64,000 nt of DNA from Isoetes taiwanensis (GCA_021234155.1 JAJEKV010000057.1:4929821-4993820); one strand, 5' to 3'; positions 10,925 through 22,699 are shown, numbered from the stretch's first letter. Translations and numbers: made by a program. The notes: generated by a model from the letters alone, not told the origin.

Positions 10925-11500
10925 TCCATTCGTGATTGTTTCAACCCTTCACATGCAAAGATTTCTTTGGAGCAAGATTCTGTAGCACGCGAAGGGAGAA
11001 ACCATAACAGAAGTCAATAAGGTGCGGTGGTTTCAAAGGGAGGTTCTCAAGGAACTCAGGTCGAATGTCGAACCCGAATATCACTTGTTCCATTGTCCCG
11101 TCCACTAGATAGGTAAGGCGTAACTCCGATATGCCAAATGTGTGTTTGAATGCCATCGGGATCGTGTATCTGTACCTCCATTCCTTTGGGTGGCACCTGC
11201 CATATAAACCCATTAGGTATGTAGAGCATGTGCCACCCAAAGGAATGGAGTACAGATATAGGGTCCTGATGGCATTCAAATACCAGTTTGGCGTACCGGA
11301 GATACGCCTTACCTATCCAGTGGATGGGACGATGTGGATCATGTGCCTTATGAACCCTCTTTAGGATCACATTCGTCCCAACTTGGCATGCGTAGATTAC
11401 TTCTCATTAGCAAGATTCTGTGGCATGCGAAGAGGCAAACAGCAACGGAAGTCGAGACAAATCTGATCCGAGGAGGGTTCTCAAGACACTTCGGTTAACT
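10925..11500. repeat. Direct duplication flanking hairpin 6
   Basis: A segment around AGCAAGATTCTGTAGCACGC (about 10970-11060) recurs as AGCAAGATTCTGTGGCATGC at about 11408-11500, each followed by GGTTCTCAAG. The direct copies bracket the inverted repeat, so the block is a direct repeat, an inverted repeat and a direct repeat in a row. Both copies extend the coding-like minus-strand text. Confidence 0.55.
11085..11340. repeat. Hairpin 6 (long inverted duplication of coding-like sequence)
   Basis: The arms are about 100 nt (about 11096-11199 and 11230-11330), with CTCCATTCCTTTGGGTGGCA pairing with TGCCACCCAAAGGAATGGAG at the inner end. Read outward from the loop, both arms translate to the same peptide theme: MAFKHTFGISELRLTYLVDG on the minus strand and MAFKYQFGVPEIRLTYPVDG on the plus strand. 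Retention of a shared reading frame in both arms is what an inverted gene-fragment duplication would leave. The parent gene is not in the window and I do not recognise it. Confidence 0.75.
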
Positions 11501-12733
11501 CGGCAATGAAAAGCTTATAGTCCGAGCTGTTAGGATAATACATTTTTGCAATTTCTTCAATGAACCCATCACTTCTTTATCTATATGCTGGTCCATATCG
11601 TGGTTGTGTGGGTCTAAGGCATGTGCGGCGCCATAAAGATCATTGTATGACTTCTTCCATCGTTCATTGAAGCCTCTGAGCAGTGTTGCGTGCTTAACAT
11701 TGCCAAATGGTGCATTGGGGCCATCACGTTCTAGAAAGGATTGAATGGAGTGCCAACACCTCCAGACCTTTCCAGTGCTTGCCTTCGAAGAATCAAGGGT
11801 TTTGATGGCATGACAAACAGGTTGCATGCATCTGACAACATTCTTTACGCCTTTCCAAAATGTCTCCCGCCCAAGCATTTCTCGAAGGGCAGCAGCTTGC
11901 TGCCGGTGTTTTGATGCATTTTTGCCCTTCTGCCTCCTCTCCCATTCAAAGAACTCTGTATGGTTGAAGGTCGAGATAATTGGGTCGCGACACCTAAGCA
12001 CTTTTTCAAGACAAATGTAATTGGAACCAAACCGAGTCTGGCCAGGATTCATGAGTGCTAGGGCCTTCTGACGCAATGACTTGTAGCTTCTTTGTGATGA
12101 ATTTCACAAGACGACGGGCCTTTTGAATGGGATCTTTGAACCAAGTGTGCTGTGAAAACCAGTCCTTGAGCAATAAGTTTAGGCAATGGCATTGGCAACT
12201 GGTCGCATGCAATCCTGGAAATTTAGACTCCAACAATTCACCCGCTAACTTACAATTAGACGCGTTGTCCATTATGACCTGAAATATTCTCTTCGGTCCA
12301 AAACTCTCTATCACAGCCTTTATTTTTTGAAAAATCCAATCTCCTGTCACCTGATCAGTTTTAGTTTCCACGATCTTCAAAAATACTTCGCCCCCTGGAT
12401 AGACGATCATGAAGTTTATAAGGTGGTCCTTGTTTACATTGCTCCAACCATCAGTCACTAGTGAAGCCGGCCTGGCTTCAGTAACACGACACAATTTCAT
12501 CTCCACACTCTCGAACATTTTCCCGTGTATTTCATCCACCATTTTCTTATTGGCATGCTTGTATGATGGCAGCCTGAAAGCCGACCCCGCTTTGCAACTT
12601 CTTGGAAGGTTTCTTTCATTGCTTTGTGTTCTAAGACATGTGGAGACAATCCGGCATATAAAAATGCCTCTACAACCTTCAATTGCATGAATAGCAGAGT
12701 ATGTAAAGAACAAGGTTTTAGTAATTGGAACAT
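11496..12733 (-). pseudogene. hAT-type transposase, DUF659-like central part
   Basis: On the minus strand the text begins with an AFLYAGLSPHVLEH-type segment (frame from 12733). It shifts frame near 12600 into a DUF659-like domain (RLPSYKHANKK, then ASLVTDGWSN, then VIMDNASNCKLAGELL and HATSCQCHCLNLLLKD), and shifts again near 12080 into the MNPGQTRFGSNYICLEKVL segment typical of the middle of plant hAT transposases. It ends at 11496 without the C-terminal hAT dimerisation region. Domain knowledge is from the plant hAT family. Two frameshifts and a missing C-terminus mean it cannot encode an active enzyme. The matching N-terminal BED part lies 1.2 kb away on the opposite strand. Confidence 0.85.
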
Positions 12734-12935
12734 GGCATGAAATTGGCAGACAGAGTGAGGATATGAAAAGCAGAGTACGTAAAGAACAATAGTAATTGGA
12801 ACATGGATTCTTTGAGGATATGAAAAGCAGAGTACCTAAAAAACACAAGGTTTTAGTAATTGGAACATGGATTTTGTGGTGATATGAAAAGCAGAGTATG
12901 TAAAGAACAAGGTTTTAGTAATTGGAAATGGATTT
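12692..12935. repeat. Tandem repeat, four copies, 57-77 bp
   Basis: The unit starts AGCAGAGTA(T/C)GTAAAGAACA and runs through TAGTAATTGGAACATGG. Copies start near 12692, 12769, 12826 and 12890. Spacing differs because short middle parts are gained or lost. Confidence 0.7.
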
Positions 12936-12989
12936 TGGAATCAGCTTTGCATACTTGAAAATACATGCATTGGAATTTATCTGTTCATT

Positions 12990-13735
12990 TTAGCAAATTC
13001 AATAGACAAACAGGTTCTTTCCATTGCCTTTGAAGAATGACAACGTATAAATTTCAAAACATACCCTCATTTATTCATCAAAAGTAAAAAAGCACCAACA
13101 GTTTTTCAAACACAACAAATAGTAATTTAACAGGAACTACGTCACTTATTGTAAAAACCACGCTTTGAGAAAAACAATACGGCATTTAGTTATAAAAAAT
13201 GTGTTGTTTATTGTAAAAACCACACTTAAAAATATTTATATCTATAAAACAACATGTGATTTTATGTAAAACAATACACGAAAACGACCGTTTTTTTTTT
13301 TTGAAAAACCACAATTGTTTTTCTTAAAACCACATATTATTTTTTGAGGAAATGACACTTGGAAACAACATAGCTAAAGAAAAAACCCAGAAAACTACGT
13401 GTAGTTTCTAGCTGCTTTTTGCAAAACAACATTCAAAAATCACATGTGGACATATTAAGAATCACATGTCTATTTTTCAGGAAAGCAACACTTGAAAACT
13501 ACAACTACTTTAAAAAACAACATGTAGAAATATATGGCAATTTCTACGTGTAGAGAATTTTGACAAAATTCTATGCATAGACTTTTGGCAACAAAAACTA
13601 CATGTATAAAATTTTCGCTAAAAACGACACGTCATTTCTAGCAAATCTGGACAAAAAACAACACGTAGTTTTTTGGTGTTGTTTTTTTGCAAAAAAAACA
13701 CTGAAAAACAACATGTGGACCCAGTTTTGGGGTGG
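12990..13735. repeat. A/C-rich, G-poor degenerate repeat (copy 1)
   Basis: The + strand is packed with AAAACCACA, AACAACA and AAAACTAC words with few G bases. It ends with TGTGGACCCAGTTTTGGGGT. The same ending (TGTGGACCCAAAATTGGGGT) closes the larger G-poor block at 22.7-23.7 kb, so the two are related. It lies between the head-to-head hAT pieces. Confidence 0.55.
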
Positions 13736-14044
13736 TAGTGATACTCCTTGGGAAACGGTCAGCCTTTGAGGTGTGGGTTTTGCGTTCGGGGCCTGACGCC
13801 AGAATATGTGAAGTGAGATTACTCCTTCACAGAGTTTTCCGACCTTGGGTTCCTACCCTGTTCCTTAGAGACCTATAGGTTCCTATCCTTCCCTCCTTAC
13901 GCTCGAACAAGACGTCGATGTAACGTATGCGTAGTGAGCTTGCTCCTTCGCATATATAGACGTCGACCTTTAGTTCAGACGATTAAGGAGTCTTTACCCT
14001 TTAGAATAGCAGAGCAGAGACAGTGCTTTTAGATAGCAGCAGGG
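13736..14044 (+). promoter_or_regulatory. Presumed leader/promoter region of the BED-finger gene
   Basis: This ~300-bp segment lies between the G-poor repeat and ATG 14047. It contains repeated CTCCTT(C/G)(A/G)C-type words at 13741, 13820 and 13944, each a short distance after AGTGAG (GTGAAGTGAGATTACTCCTT and GTAGTGAGCTTGCTCCTT), and a weak TATATA at 13953. A promoter role is inferred only from position. Confidence 0.25.
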
Positions 14045-14821
14045 ATGGCAGCTGGTCATGCATCTACATCAGGCGGCACTGGTGGCTATGCATCTACGTC
14101 CCGCGCCGCCGGTTGTCATGCATCATCATCTAGGGGTGCGCGATCGTCGCGCGGTCATGGCAGGGCCACGGGGGTTGCAGCAGCACGTGGAAGAATTGTA
14201 TGTCGAAATACTGGTGGTCGAAGGAGAGGTCCTGAGTGGGGATTTGTGAAGGAATTTGGTCAGAATGAGTGGCAATGTGTGTTTTGTGGGTACACATCAA
14301 TAAATGGATCTGCGACAAGAATACGAGCTCATCTTTTATGGGACTCTAAAATTGGGGTACAAACTTGTATGGCATCTGCTGACATACGACAAGATGCAAT
14401 TGAAGTGTTGGGTCGAAAAAAGAACATCAGCAGAAAAACACAGCCAAGGGATAGTCAAGGACCTTCACCGTGCCAAGCAGAAGAGATCAATTACACCACC
14501 CCTCCTGCAGCGCCAATGTACCAACCAGAGGGTGGAGTAGGGTCGATAGGAGGGTTAAGTACGGGCGAAAAAAGAATGGTAGAGACAATTGAAATAGTGG
14601 AAAGACAGACTAAGCAACAGAGGGTTGACCAGTGCTTCAGGCATGGGGCCGTTGGTTATCTGGCTGTGGTGCCGTTGCAGCGAATTCCTCAGAGCTTAGT
14701 TCTACCTCCATTAGATTGGCCAGCAACAAAGCAAGGAAAATTGGCAAGAAATAAGGCAAGTGGTATCAGAAGAGCAGGACCGATCCAATCTGGCCGAAAA
14801 TTTAAGCTGCAGGTGATATAA
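14045..14821 (+). pseudogene. hAT transposase N-terminal part with BED-type zinc finger
   Basis: The frame starts at ATG 14047 (258 codons as read). Gly/Ser/Arg-rich low-complexity sequence fills roughly residues 1-60. A BED-like finger follows: EWGFVKEF, then WQCVFCGYTSINGSATRIRAHL and a later Cys in VQTC, giving C-x2-C...H...C. A spacer with a short acidic helix (VETIEIVERQTKQQRVDQCF) leads to where the transposase core should begin. The text instead runs into low-complexity sequence and stops at 14819-14821. The DUF659-like core is present only on the opposite strand at 11.5-12.7 kb. It is a truncated transposase; a stand-alone domesticated BED protein is possible but unsupported. Confidence 0.7.
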
Positions 14822-14873
14822 GAAGAGCAGGACCGATCCAATCTGGCCGAAAATTTAAGCTGCATGTATTCAA
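14764..14873. repeat. 53-bp tandem duplication
   Basis: AGAAGAGCAGGACCGATCCA starts at 14768 and again at 14821, followed by the same sequence to AAATTTAAGCTGCA. It overlaps the end of the BED-finger frame and has therefore altered that protein's C-terminus. A second, longer-range repeat of the GCAAGGAAAATYGGCAAGAA type links 14733 with 15010. Confidence 0.75.
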
Positions 14874-15593
14874 TCAGTGGCTACTATGTCTGCTACTGCT
14901 TGCTCCAGAGAGCTGGCCAAATGGGCGCCAGTGCAAGATTGGCCAATCCCAAGATCTGTAAGACTACAATATGAGCGCAGCGCCAAAGAACAAGGCGGCA
15001 AGCGACAAAGCAAGGAAAATCGGCAAGAAACAAGGCAGGCGGCAAGAAAGAAGGCGCCAAAATCGATCTGCGCATAAACACAAAATTTAACCTAAACCAG
15101 TAGGATGTTAGGACCAGGATCACGATCATGGCCATTCATCTCTGCCTCATCTCTGCCGTTGAAATGATGCACTAGGATGCATCCATTTTCTTTAATTGTT
15201 CTCAAACTGTCTCTGTTACCTTAAGTTATTATTCTAAATCTTATTAAACAAAGCTTGTTAAAAAAGTTTTGTGCTTTTTTCACCCACAAATACACTTTCT
15301 GAATTGGCAACCTATAACAAACAATGAGTCAGATGAAAAGACGCAATTGCCTTCTTAGATTTATAGATCTTATATCACATAAAATTTATTTGCTTATTAG
15401 TTGGGTATACCATGGTTGTTAGGAAGGGGCAAGGCAGAAGGAGAGGGGACTGGTTAAACAAGGGGGAGGGGAGGATGGGGCAGCATGGAGCAGTAATGTA
15501 AAGAAAGAAGGCAAGCCCATGTGACCTTTGCATGAACTCCATTTCTTTTCACGTGACTAGCAGTAAAATTATTCATTCGTTATTTTCATTTCC
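14874..15593. other. Non-coding stretch
   Basis: No gene is visible. G/A-rich simple sequence occurs at 15420-15480 and a Lys/Arg/Gln-coding low-complexity patch at 14990-15060. Confidence 0.35.
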
Positions 15594-15671
15594 TTGTTGG
15601 CTTTTTTTGCATCTTTTATTTCTGACCATTGATCTCTGGAATATTCCGTGTTCTATGCCACATCAAAGGCC
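15594..15671. repeat. 78-bp exact repeat, copy A
   Basis: The segment from TTGTTGGCTTTTTTTGC to CACATCAAAGGCC is identical at all 78 positions to 44046-44123. Flanking sequence is unrelated on both sides. At the other site the core behaves like a small GT-AG intron; here no coding text surrounds it. Confidence 0.9.
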
Positions 15672-17810
15672 ATTACATTTTTCATCAACAGTTTGCTTGC
15701 CACTTCCAATGGTCCAAACAGAACACATGATTAGAAGAAGAAGAAAAAAAAAAGCGAAGGCAGCCTGTGCCGAACCAGACTGCCGGCCTGCCTCCAAGCC
15801 CGCCTTCTGCTGGCATCCATTGCCCCTCAGACAGAACACATGGCAGCGCAGATGGTAACACTCATACCAAACCACCATGAACTGCCGGAATCAATCCCCT
15901 TGCAAACCCTGCTCTACCTGTATGTAAAAGCCAAGGCCATAAGATTCGGCTCACTATGTGTGTGAGCCTACTCTGACATTCTGATGTCCCCTTCAATCCT
16001 TGCTCCAAATGGCCAGATTTTCTCCCCCATTTCCTTCAAATCTATGAATTCCCTCTACACAAGGAAGCAGGCTATGATTTGGCCGCGATGATCTAGGCAG
16101 GCCATGGATTTGTTTTATCCCCCTCTTCCTTTTCTGACCTGGAATCGGATGGCTGATTTGATTATTGTTAAAAAAAAGATTCAAAACATACGTAAGATCA
16201 ATCACACCGCTCTTTTACAAAGCAGGCTCCACTGGGATCCATGGCCGCGCCTGCTCAAAAAAGAAAGCAGCATGCTTTCTTATCCTTCTATTCTCAAGCG
16301 ATGCATAGAAACAACAAGAAAAACACATGCTTTAGCCAATTTTGGAATGCTACCTTCATCTCGGCCAACAAGCAGCTCAAATCAGCTAAAAATATGCTTT
16401 GCATACGATTTTCCATACAATACCCAAGCGAAATCTAGGTTAAACCATGCGTGAGATACAGTCCACAAATACCAAACGAAATAATTGGAAGCTTTGGTCA
16501 AACTTCATAACCACAACATTTTTCAAACCTAGCCATGGGTGGCTTTTTTTGGGGATGTATTCATGCCCTAACACGCAAAGTTTAAGCAAGTGCATATCAT
16601 GGAATGATTTTACCATACGCGAGCTTTAGTATTTCGACTAAGAATGTGCACTTAAGGTTTTATTTTAATAGTTTGATTATTATATCGTGCCTTGGGGCAA
16701 ATATAGATTGAAAGCTAATTTTAATTTTTCACCAATATGTATGTCTGATCTTTTTTGTCTAGAAACCAACTACAGAAAAAGAACAATTTTCTTCTTACTG
16801 AGAGGTGTCTCAGAAGCCTCAATGAAGTCTTCATAGTTCCTTATCTAACCCTTTTAGTAGATATAATAGAGCCACTTGAGTTTTTTTGGTTATCTTGGAC
16901 TAAAAAAATAGTAGCTTTAATAACATCATCGATGTAGCTAGCATAGGTCGTTAACAAAGGGTAGTTTAAATGATAAGATTGATGTTAGTAGCATAGGTCA
17001 TCGGCATTTCAAAACTTGCTTCTTGGAATTGAGCATGGAATCATTATGCTTTTGAATCGAGCATGGGAGTCTGAATAATCAACAATAAAATTGGATGCAC
17101 AACAAACCCTACAAGGAACCCGTCATGTACATCAATATATACACCCAAGGTCAAACTATCTAAGGCCCTATATTAGCAACATCCACAAACCCTTGGGGAC
17201 ATTCTGCCCCTATTCAATTTATTCTACGTTGGACAAGGTGATCGCGTATTTTCTGACCTAACATATGTTGTTACAAAATTACATCAATATAAACTATCAC
17301 AATATGATAACATCTCAATCTCACACATTCGTCGTATAACAAATTGGGACTTATAAAGACAAAATACCATAGATCTTCTGACACATACCATTTACATTCA
17401 AAGCATTAAAACACACACCCCAACTCTTTGATTCACATGTTCTAAACTGGCACTAAGCTGACTTTTGCACATGTTCTCACACGCCCCAACTCTTTGCTTT
17501 CACAGTTTTGAACAAACACTAAGCCAGATTTGCACAAATTCACTCCTGTAATTGCCCGTAAAGAGAAATATTCGCGGGGACTTAGTCACCGCGATAAATT
17601 TCTTGTATATGGTAATTCCTGAGCAACATTGGCAAATAGAAGGAGCCAAGTGACTTCCACAATAGAAAATAAGCAGTTGATTCTAACCAATGGTTAAAAG
17701 ATGTAACTTATGAGGTCTTGCGAGAAGTTATCAGGCTATCTATTGGGCAAGAACATAAATATGTGTAAGGGTAATATAAAAAACTAGACTTTTTAAAAAC
17801 CTAGATTAAC
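15672..17810. other. Unannotated stretch
   Basis: I read both strands and found only short unsupported frames. A CA/TG-balanced AT-rich composition dominates from 16.6 to 17.8 kb. No LTR, hairpin or domain was recognised. Confidence 0.35.
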
Positions 17811-18012
17811 TCATAGATTCTAGAATGGGGCTCGCATGAAACCAACAAACCGCTAGACTAGGCTTCTCATTCATCTCAGCAGATTTTCTACAATGGTGGA
17901 TAGTGGGTAGCCGCACACATGCGAACTACCCATGAAAAATAAAGGGAATATCCAATTATATAATTTGGACCCCATAAAATACAATGCTAATAGATGTTTG
18001 GCTGGTGTACCT

Positions 18013-18095
18013 GCCAAAAGCTTATCACCGGGATTAAAAAACCCCGCCCTTTCGGGTTTTCGAGGAAAAACCCTAGTGATAAGCCTTTGGCAAGG
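18013..18095. repeat. Foldback (17-bp arms, one mismatch)
   Basis: TGCCAAAAGCTTATCAC (from about 18013) pairs with GTGATAAGCCTTTGGCA (to about 18095). Inside lies ATTAAAAAACCCCGCCCTTT and then GGGTTTT, itself partly self-complementary. A similar inner block appears inverted at about 21850-21895 (TTTCGAGGCAGGGGTTTTTT), so this is probably a small mobile foldback family. Confidence 0.55.
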
Positions 18096-18236
18096 GGCTT
18101 GGACAAACGTAAGGCAGAGAAATCGCTCCCAAAACCCACGAATGGAGAAGTCGAAAGAGATGCCGCTCGCCAACCTGTACCTGTACATCACCAACACAAA
18201 AAAACGTGACAAAACAAGCCTCCCAGAGTGGAGGAG

Positions 18237-18320
18237 CTGATCACGCGTGCCACGCGACAATAAAACAAAAACCTCTTCAAATAGAGGGGCTGGTCACGCG
18301 TGCCAGGCGACAAATACAAT
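18237..18320. repeat. Tandem duplication, ~57 bp
   Basis: GAGCTGATCACGCGTGCCAC is followed about 57 bp later by GGGCTGGTCACGCGTGCCAG, each leading to GCGACAA(A)TA. It is a short local duplication with no coding content. Confidence 0.55.
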
Positions 18321-18342
18321 AAACAAAGAAGGGGGGGAGGGT

Positions 18343-18907
18343 GGGTTCAAAGAAAAGAGAATAAGGTACTGCTAAGAGAGAAGAGGAAGCGCCGATGAGA
18401 CGTTGATGCAGAACCGCGCCTAAAATAGCGAACTCCCAACCAGAAAGGGCATGCGTCGCATGCATGCATGCAAGACATGCATGCTCACCCCATTCTAGAA
18501 TGGCGATCCGATGTCTCGGATCGATGGGATTCTAGAATGGGGCTCGCATGAAACCAACAAACCGCCCAAATACCAAAGGACTTCCTTAATAAACTGGGAT
18601 CGAGGACGAAGGTCACAGGATGAAGGCTAAAGAAGAGCCAAGGCCGAGAAAGGACATGCCACAGCATGAAAGAAATGCCAAATTGGCCAAACCAAGCAGG
18701 GAGAAGCCCCTCCCCTGCCTGGGTTCAAAGAAAAGAGAATAAGGTACTGCTGAGAGAGAAGAGGAAGCGCCGATGAGACGTTGATGCAGAACCACGCCTA
18801 AAATAGCGAACTCCCAACCAGAAAGGGCATGCGCCGCATGCATGCATGCAAGACATGCATGCTCGCCCCATTCTAGAATGGCGATCCGATGTCTCGGATC
18901 GATGGGA
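18343..18907. repeat. 187-bp direct repeat pair (18343-18529 and 18721-18907)
   Basis: Both copies begin GGGTTCAAAGAAAAGAGAAT and end CTCGGATCGATGGGA, with about five substitutions between them. Each contains GCATGCATGCATGC, and a short palindrome CATTCTAGAATGG precedes the ending. A further word, TAGAATGGGGCTCGCATGAA, is present at 17821 and again just after the first copy (18534). The arrangement could be solo-LTR-like or a segmental duplication; no TG...CA ends are clear. Confidence 0.75.
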
Positions 18908-21320
18908 GTATCATAAGTTTACCTATTCAGTTCACAATTTCTATGGATCACTATCGCAATGACAAGGTGTGTTTGTGATATATTTTGCAACTGCATTCAA
19001 GGATCGAGGTTCAATCAACATATAATATAATGAATACATATAATATAATGAATATATGACCAAATATGACAATAAGTAGATCAGACTAGAATCTTACATA
19101 CATTAAACTCATATTATTCTCATGTGGTAACATATGAATACCTTGCTTAATCTTGATCTTACTTATAATACTTTTTCATCCCCCAAAAAATAAAGGGGTG
19201 CACCTCTCTATGGAATATCGTTTTGAGAAGGGACTTAAGTAGTAGTCTATCAAGTGTTCAACTCTTATTGAGTTCACATCTGAAATAACACGTCGAGTTC
19301 TTCATTTAACAATTTGGCACATAAAAAAGTGGGCATGATTGTAGAGGGGTTTACTTTTTGGGAACATCTATCAAAAAATGTTTTCTAGTTTTTTAGCTTT
19401 GAGTTTAGCTTCTAGATGATCAACATGTTGCTCTAGCTTTTGCATTTTGGATTTTGCTCATATGATGTGTGCTTGATGTAGTGCCTTGCATGGAAGAGAT
19501 GTGAAATAATCAAATTTGAAATAAACCTAAGCCACATATTAACAAAGATGAACAAGAAGGCAAAAGACACTATATCTTTGAGGAGAACGAAGGTAATGCA
19601 TATAAATAGAACACTAAACTTTATAAGAATGTAATTTTGTGACAATGGCTTGCGATTTGGCAATCCTTGAAGTCTAGCCTTCATATTGCAAATGTATGTG
19701 TAGTTGAAACTGAGGAATTATAATTGAACCTGAGACCCAACTGATGAGAACGTGATGAATTGGGGAAGGTGCCAGCTCTTCTATCAGACTCAATCACCTT
19801 GGCATGTTGGAGCCTAGATGGCATGTTGGTGCCTGCGTGGCATATTTGAGCCACCTTGGTGTTTGAGACAGAACTGGCCTTAGCTTGAGGATTTACATGG
19901 TTTTTATAAGCCATAATGAAAATTTACACTGGACTGTTGAACATGGACGTGGCGAAATTGGGTATTACAGTTGTCAAACTAGATAGGACAAAAGCATGTT
20001 CTTCACTGACTAGGGATTTAGGGATTCTTATCTGTATATGTGAACCATTTTGTTTCCACAATCCCGGGATACATGGACCGTAGCTTTTGTTGAATCGGCC
20101 ATATGCTTTCTCAATCATCTCCAGCAGACACATTCCACGCATCTTTTGATGAAATTAATGGACTGTCCTGCATTATGTTCCATCCAACGCATTATTCTCC
20201 AAATCACCAGGATCTATTTCACTGGAATTTCCTGCATTGTAGCCTAGAACTTCACTTACTAAATAAAAATAATCTTTTCTTTTAGTAACCGCTTTGCAAA
20301 TTCCTTCACATTCGCACATAAGAATAGGATATGGCTATGTAATCCTGATGCACCTACATTTAATTCTGCGTGCCAGCCTTTATCTAATAAGCAAGACCCT
20401 CCAGTAAGTATTTCCATAATTTATTTTGGTGTCAAACTCTGTAATGCCTTCACTGCACTTGTCTCGATTGGATGTTGAAGGTGGAAGGTGTTGTACAGGA
20501 CTATCCTGTATAGTAATAAGGTCCCTTTCAGTGCAACCTAGTCTAATACATTGGACAAATAAATCAACTCCAGTTTGCCCTTGTTAACAACCTGCATCCA
20601 TAACACAGATAATAGGTCTTCTCACTTTTAAGAACTTTCAAATGGCATAAACATACTTTGACACAACTCTCCAACTGATTGTTTGCCACTTCCAACTTCA
20701 TTGCGTTGCCCTTTATTTTAATATTTTCTTTGTTCTCACGCCCGAGACATGTATGAAAAGACTTCAAATGTGATGCAATTTTCTGATGAGATGCTTTCTT
20801 ATTTGGTATGTATCTTTCCACATCACGTGCATGGCTTTCTAATCTGATATTGCTGACATATGCTATGGTATTTAAATTGACATATGCTGTGGTATTTGAA
20901 TCGACATATGCTGGACCACTGCAATTATCTTTATTATTGTTTCCAGGTTTGCTTGATAATTGCCTAGCTATTGGCCATGAAATTCTTTTTCATGCAGCTA
21001 TTAATCACTCATTTTTTCCTGGCCTTGGAATGCCTGCACCTTTTGCTGCCGACAACAAACATGGCTGATTGTCCTAACATAAAGAGAGCATGGTTGTGCC
21101 TAGATTCATGAGGCAATATAGCATACTAGATAATAGTATATCTGAATCAAATCATAACATAGTCCAGTAATGACTAGAGGTAAGACGTGTCTTGAGATAA
21201 AAACTGACTTGACGTAGTCTAAGAACTTCATTCCGGCCAACAAATCCTAAATGCTTTGAAGACATCTAAAAAGATAAAAGCATCTAGCTTCTTTTCCATT
21301 GAAATCAATTCCAATGTTCT
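18908..21320. other. Unannotated stretch with a small 24-bp tandem repeat
   Basis: At about 20850-20912 a 24-bp unit GACATATGCTRTGGTATTTR is repeated about three times. Elsewhere (20.05-20.29 kb plus strand, 20.56-20.82 kb minus strand) some frames look faintly coding-like, but no domain was recognised and I do not call genes. Confidence 0.35.
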
Positions 21321-21324
21321 ACCA

Positions 21325-21535
21325 AGACTTTTTTTGTTGAAGGACGTCAGACTTTATTCAATCAAAGAGTCAAATACAAGTATAAATGCAGAGACAGGAA
21401 TAAAATCTCAGCGGATAAGCGGAGACCCACCGAGTGAAGCAACCTGCCTAAGCATAAGAGTGCACATCCAAAAACTCCTCAAAAATCAATCGCCTCTTGC
21501 GAGGGGCAAGTGAAGAACAATGATACGACTTTACA
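21325..21535 (-). mobile_element. Possible LINE 3'-end fragment
   Basis: Read on the minus strand, a GC-moderate segment (GATTGATTTTTGAGGAG...) runs to TTGATTGAATAAAGTCTGAC and then to a short A run (CAACAAAAAAAG) near 21325. An AATAAAG word followed by an A-rich end is typical of a non-LTR retrotransposon 3' end or a processed transcript. No reverse transcriptase is visible. Confidence 0.3.
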
Positions 21536-22699
21536 ATGTAACCTTGAGCTTCTTGGAGAACACGATTATCTGCCACATCCAGACCTTTGAAGATTACCAA
21601 TCTTCGTCTTTTCAAATAGGAATTGGACAGATAATTTCTACAGTTTTTGATTATTGAAACTAATCAACCTTAATGATACCTTAGCCCTGCATTGCCTGCA
21701 GGGCCGCAAATGTTATGCACTTTTCTAACAGTTCCTCATACATGATCTTATTCTTCAAGACTCCTGCATGGCCCTCCTCATTAGACTATGGTTCACAAAT
21801 GCAAATTCTTAAAGGAATCAAATAATATTAGTCTTACAATCTCCTTGAAAACCTTTCCCTTGAAAACCTTTCGAGGCAGGGGTTTTTTAATCCTAGTAGT
21901 AATGATTGTACTAGCCCATTGTATGGGTCCCATGACCTATTGGTCTCCGTGGACGTTAAAAAAACTATTCTATTCTATTCTATTCCTTGGGATAGCTCAT
22001 ATGCTCCCCAGTAATTGTCTCATAAAGGAATATATATCTGCCAGTTTAACCACTAAATGAAAGAACATGGTAAACTAACAGGATATTAATCAGGGCTGAG
22101 AATATAAACCTCCAAGCAAGTTCACAGACAAGGTCAGCTGGTGCAGGAGGTAGCACTTGCAAGCTAACCTATCAGCCGTGATAACAAAGATATACCTTCA
22201 CGACCCTTCTTTTTCGCCGGAAGCAGATCTTTCGGACATTCTTCCAAATCTCTGAAGGCCTCGAATTATGGAGCTACAGCAGCCACCATCGCCAGAACAC
22301 CACACCGGTTACCCGGTTTCCATGTGACTGCCCAGCAACAGAAATGACCGACAGTTTACATGCAATAATGGGTTTGGAGCAGTCATTGGCATATTCCGGG
22401 CATATACTGGTATATACTTGGAATATGCGACAAACCCATATGAACGAGGGTTTTCCTCTTAGGGGCAACCCGAAAAAAGAAATGAAGGTATTATAGAGAG
22501 TATACAATTACAACATTCGGACACCGTAATAAAACATAATTGACAAGATAATAACATAATTGCAAAGGCATAATAACAAAACTAATTGTATATCATATTC
22601 AATAAAATTAAATAAAAGCTTTCACGTGTGCAAGAAGTGCTGGTTTTTTTAAGACATATACGTATACGTGTGCAAGAAGTGCGTGATGATATAGTCGTG
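21536..22699. other. Unannotated stretch
   Basis: It contains a partial inverted relative of the 18.0-kb foldback core (about 21850-21895) and a short duplication of ACGTGTGCAAGAAGTGC (about 22624 and 22668). No gene was recognised. Confidence 0.35.
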
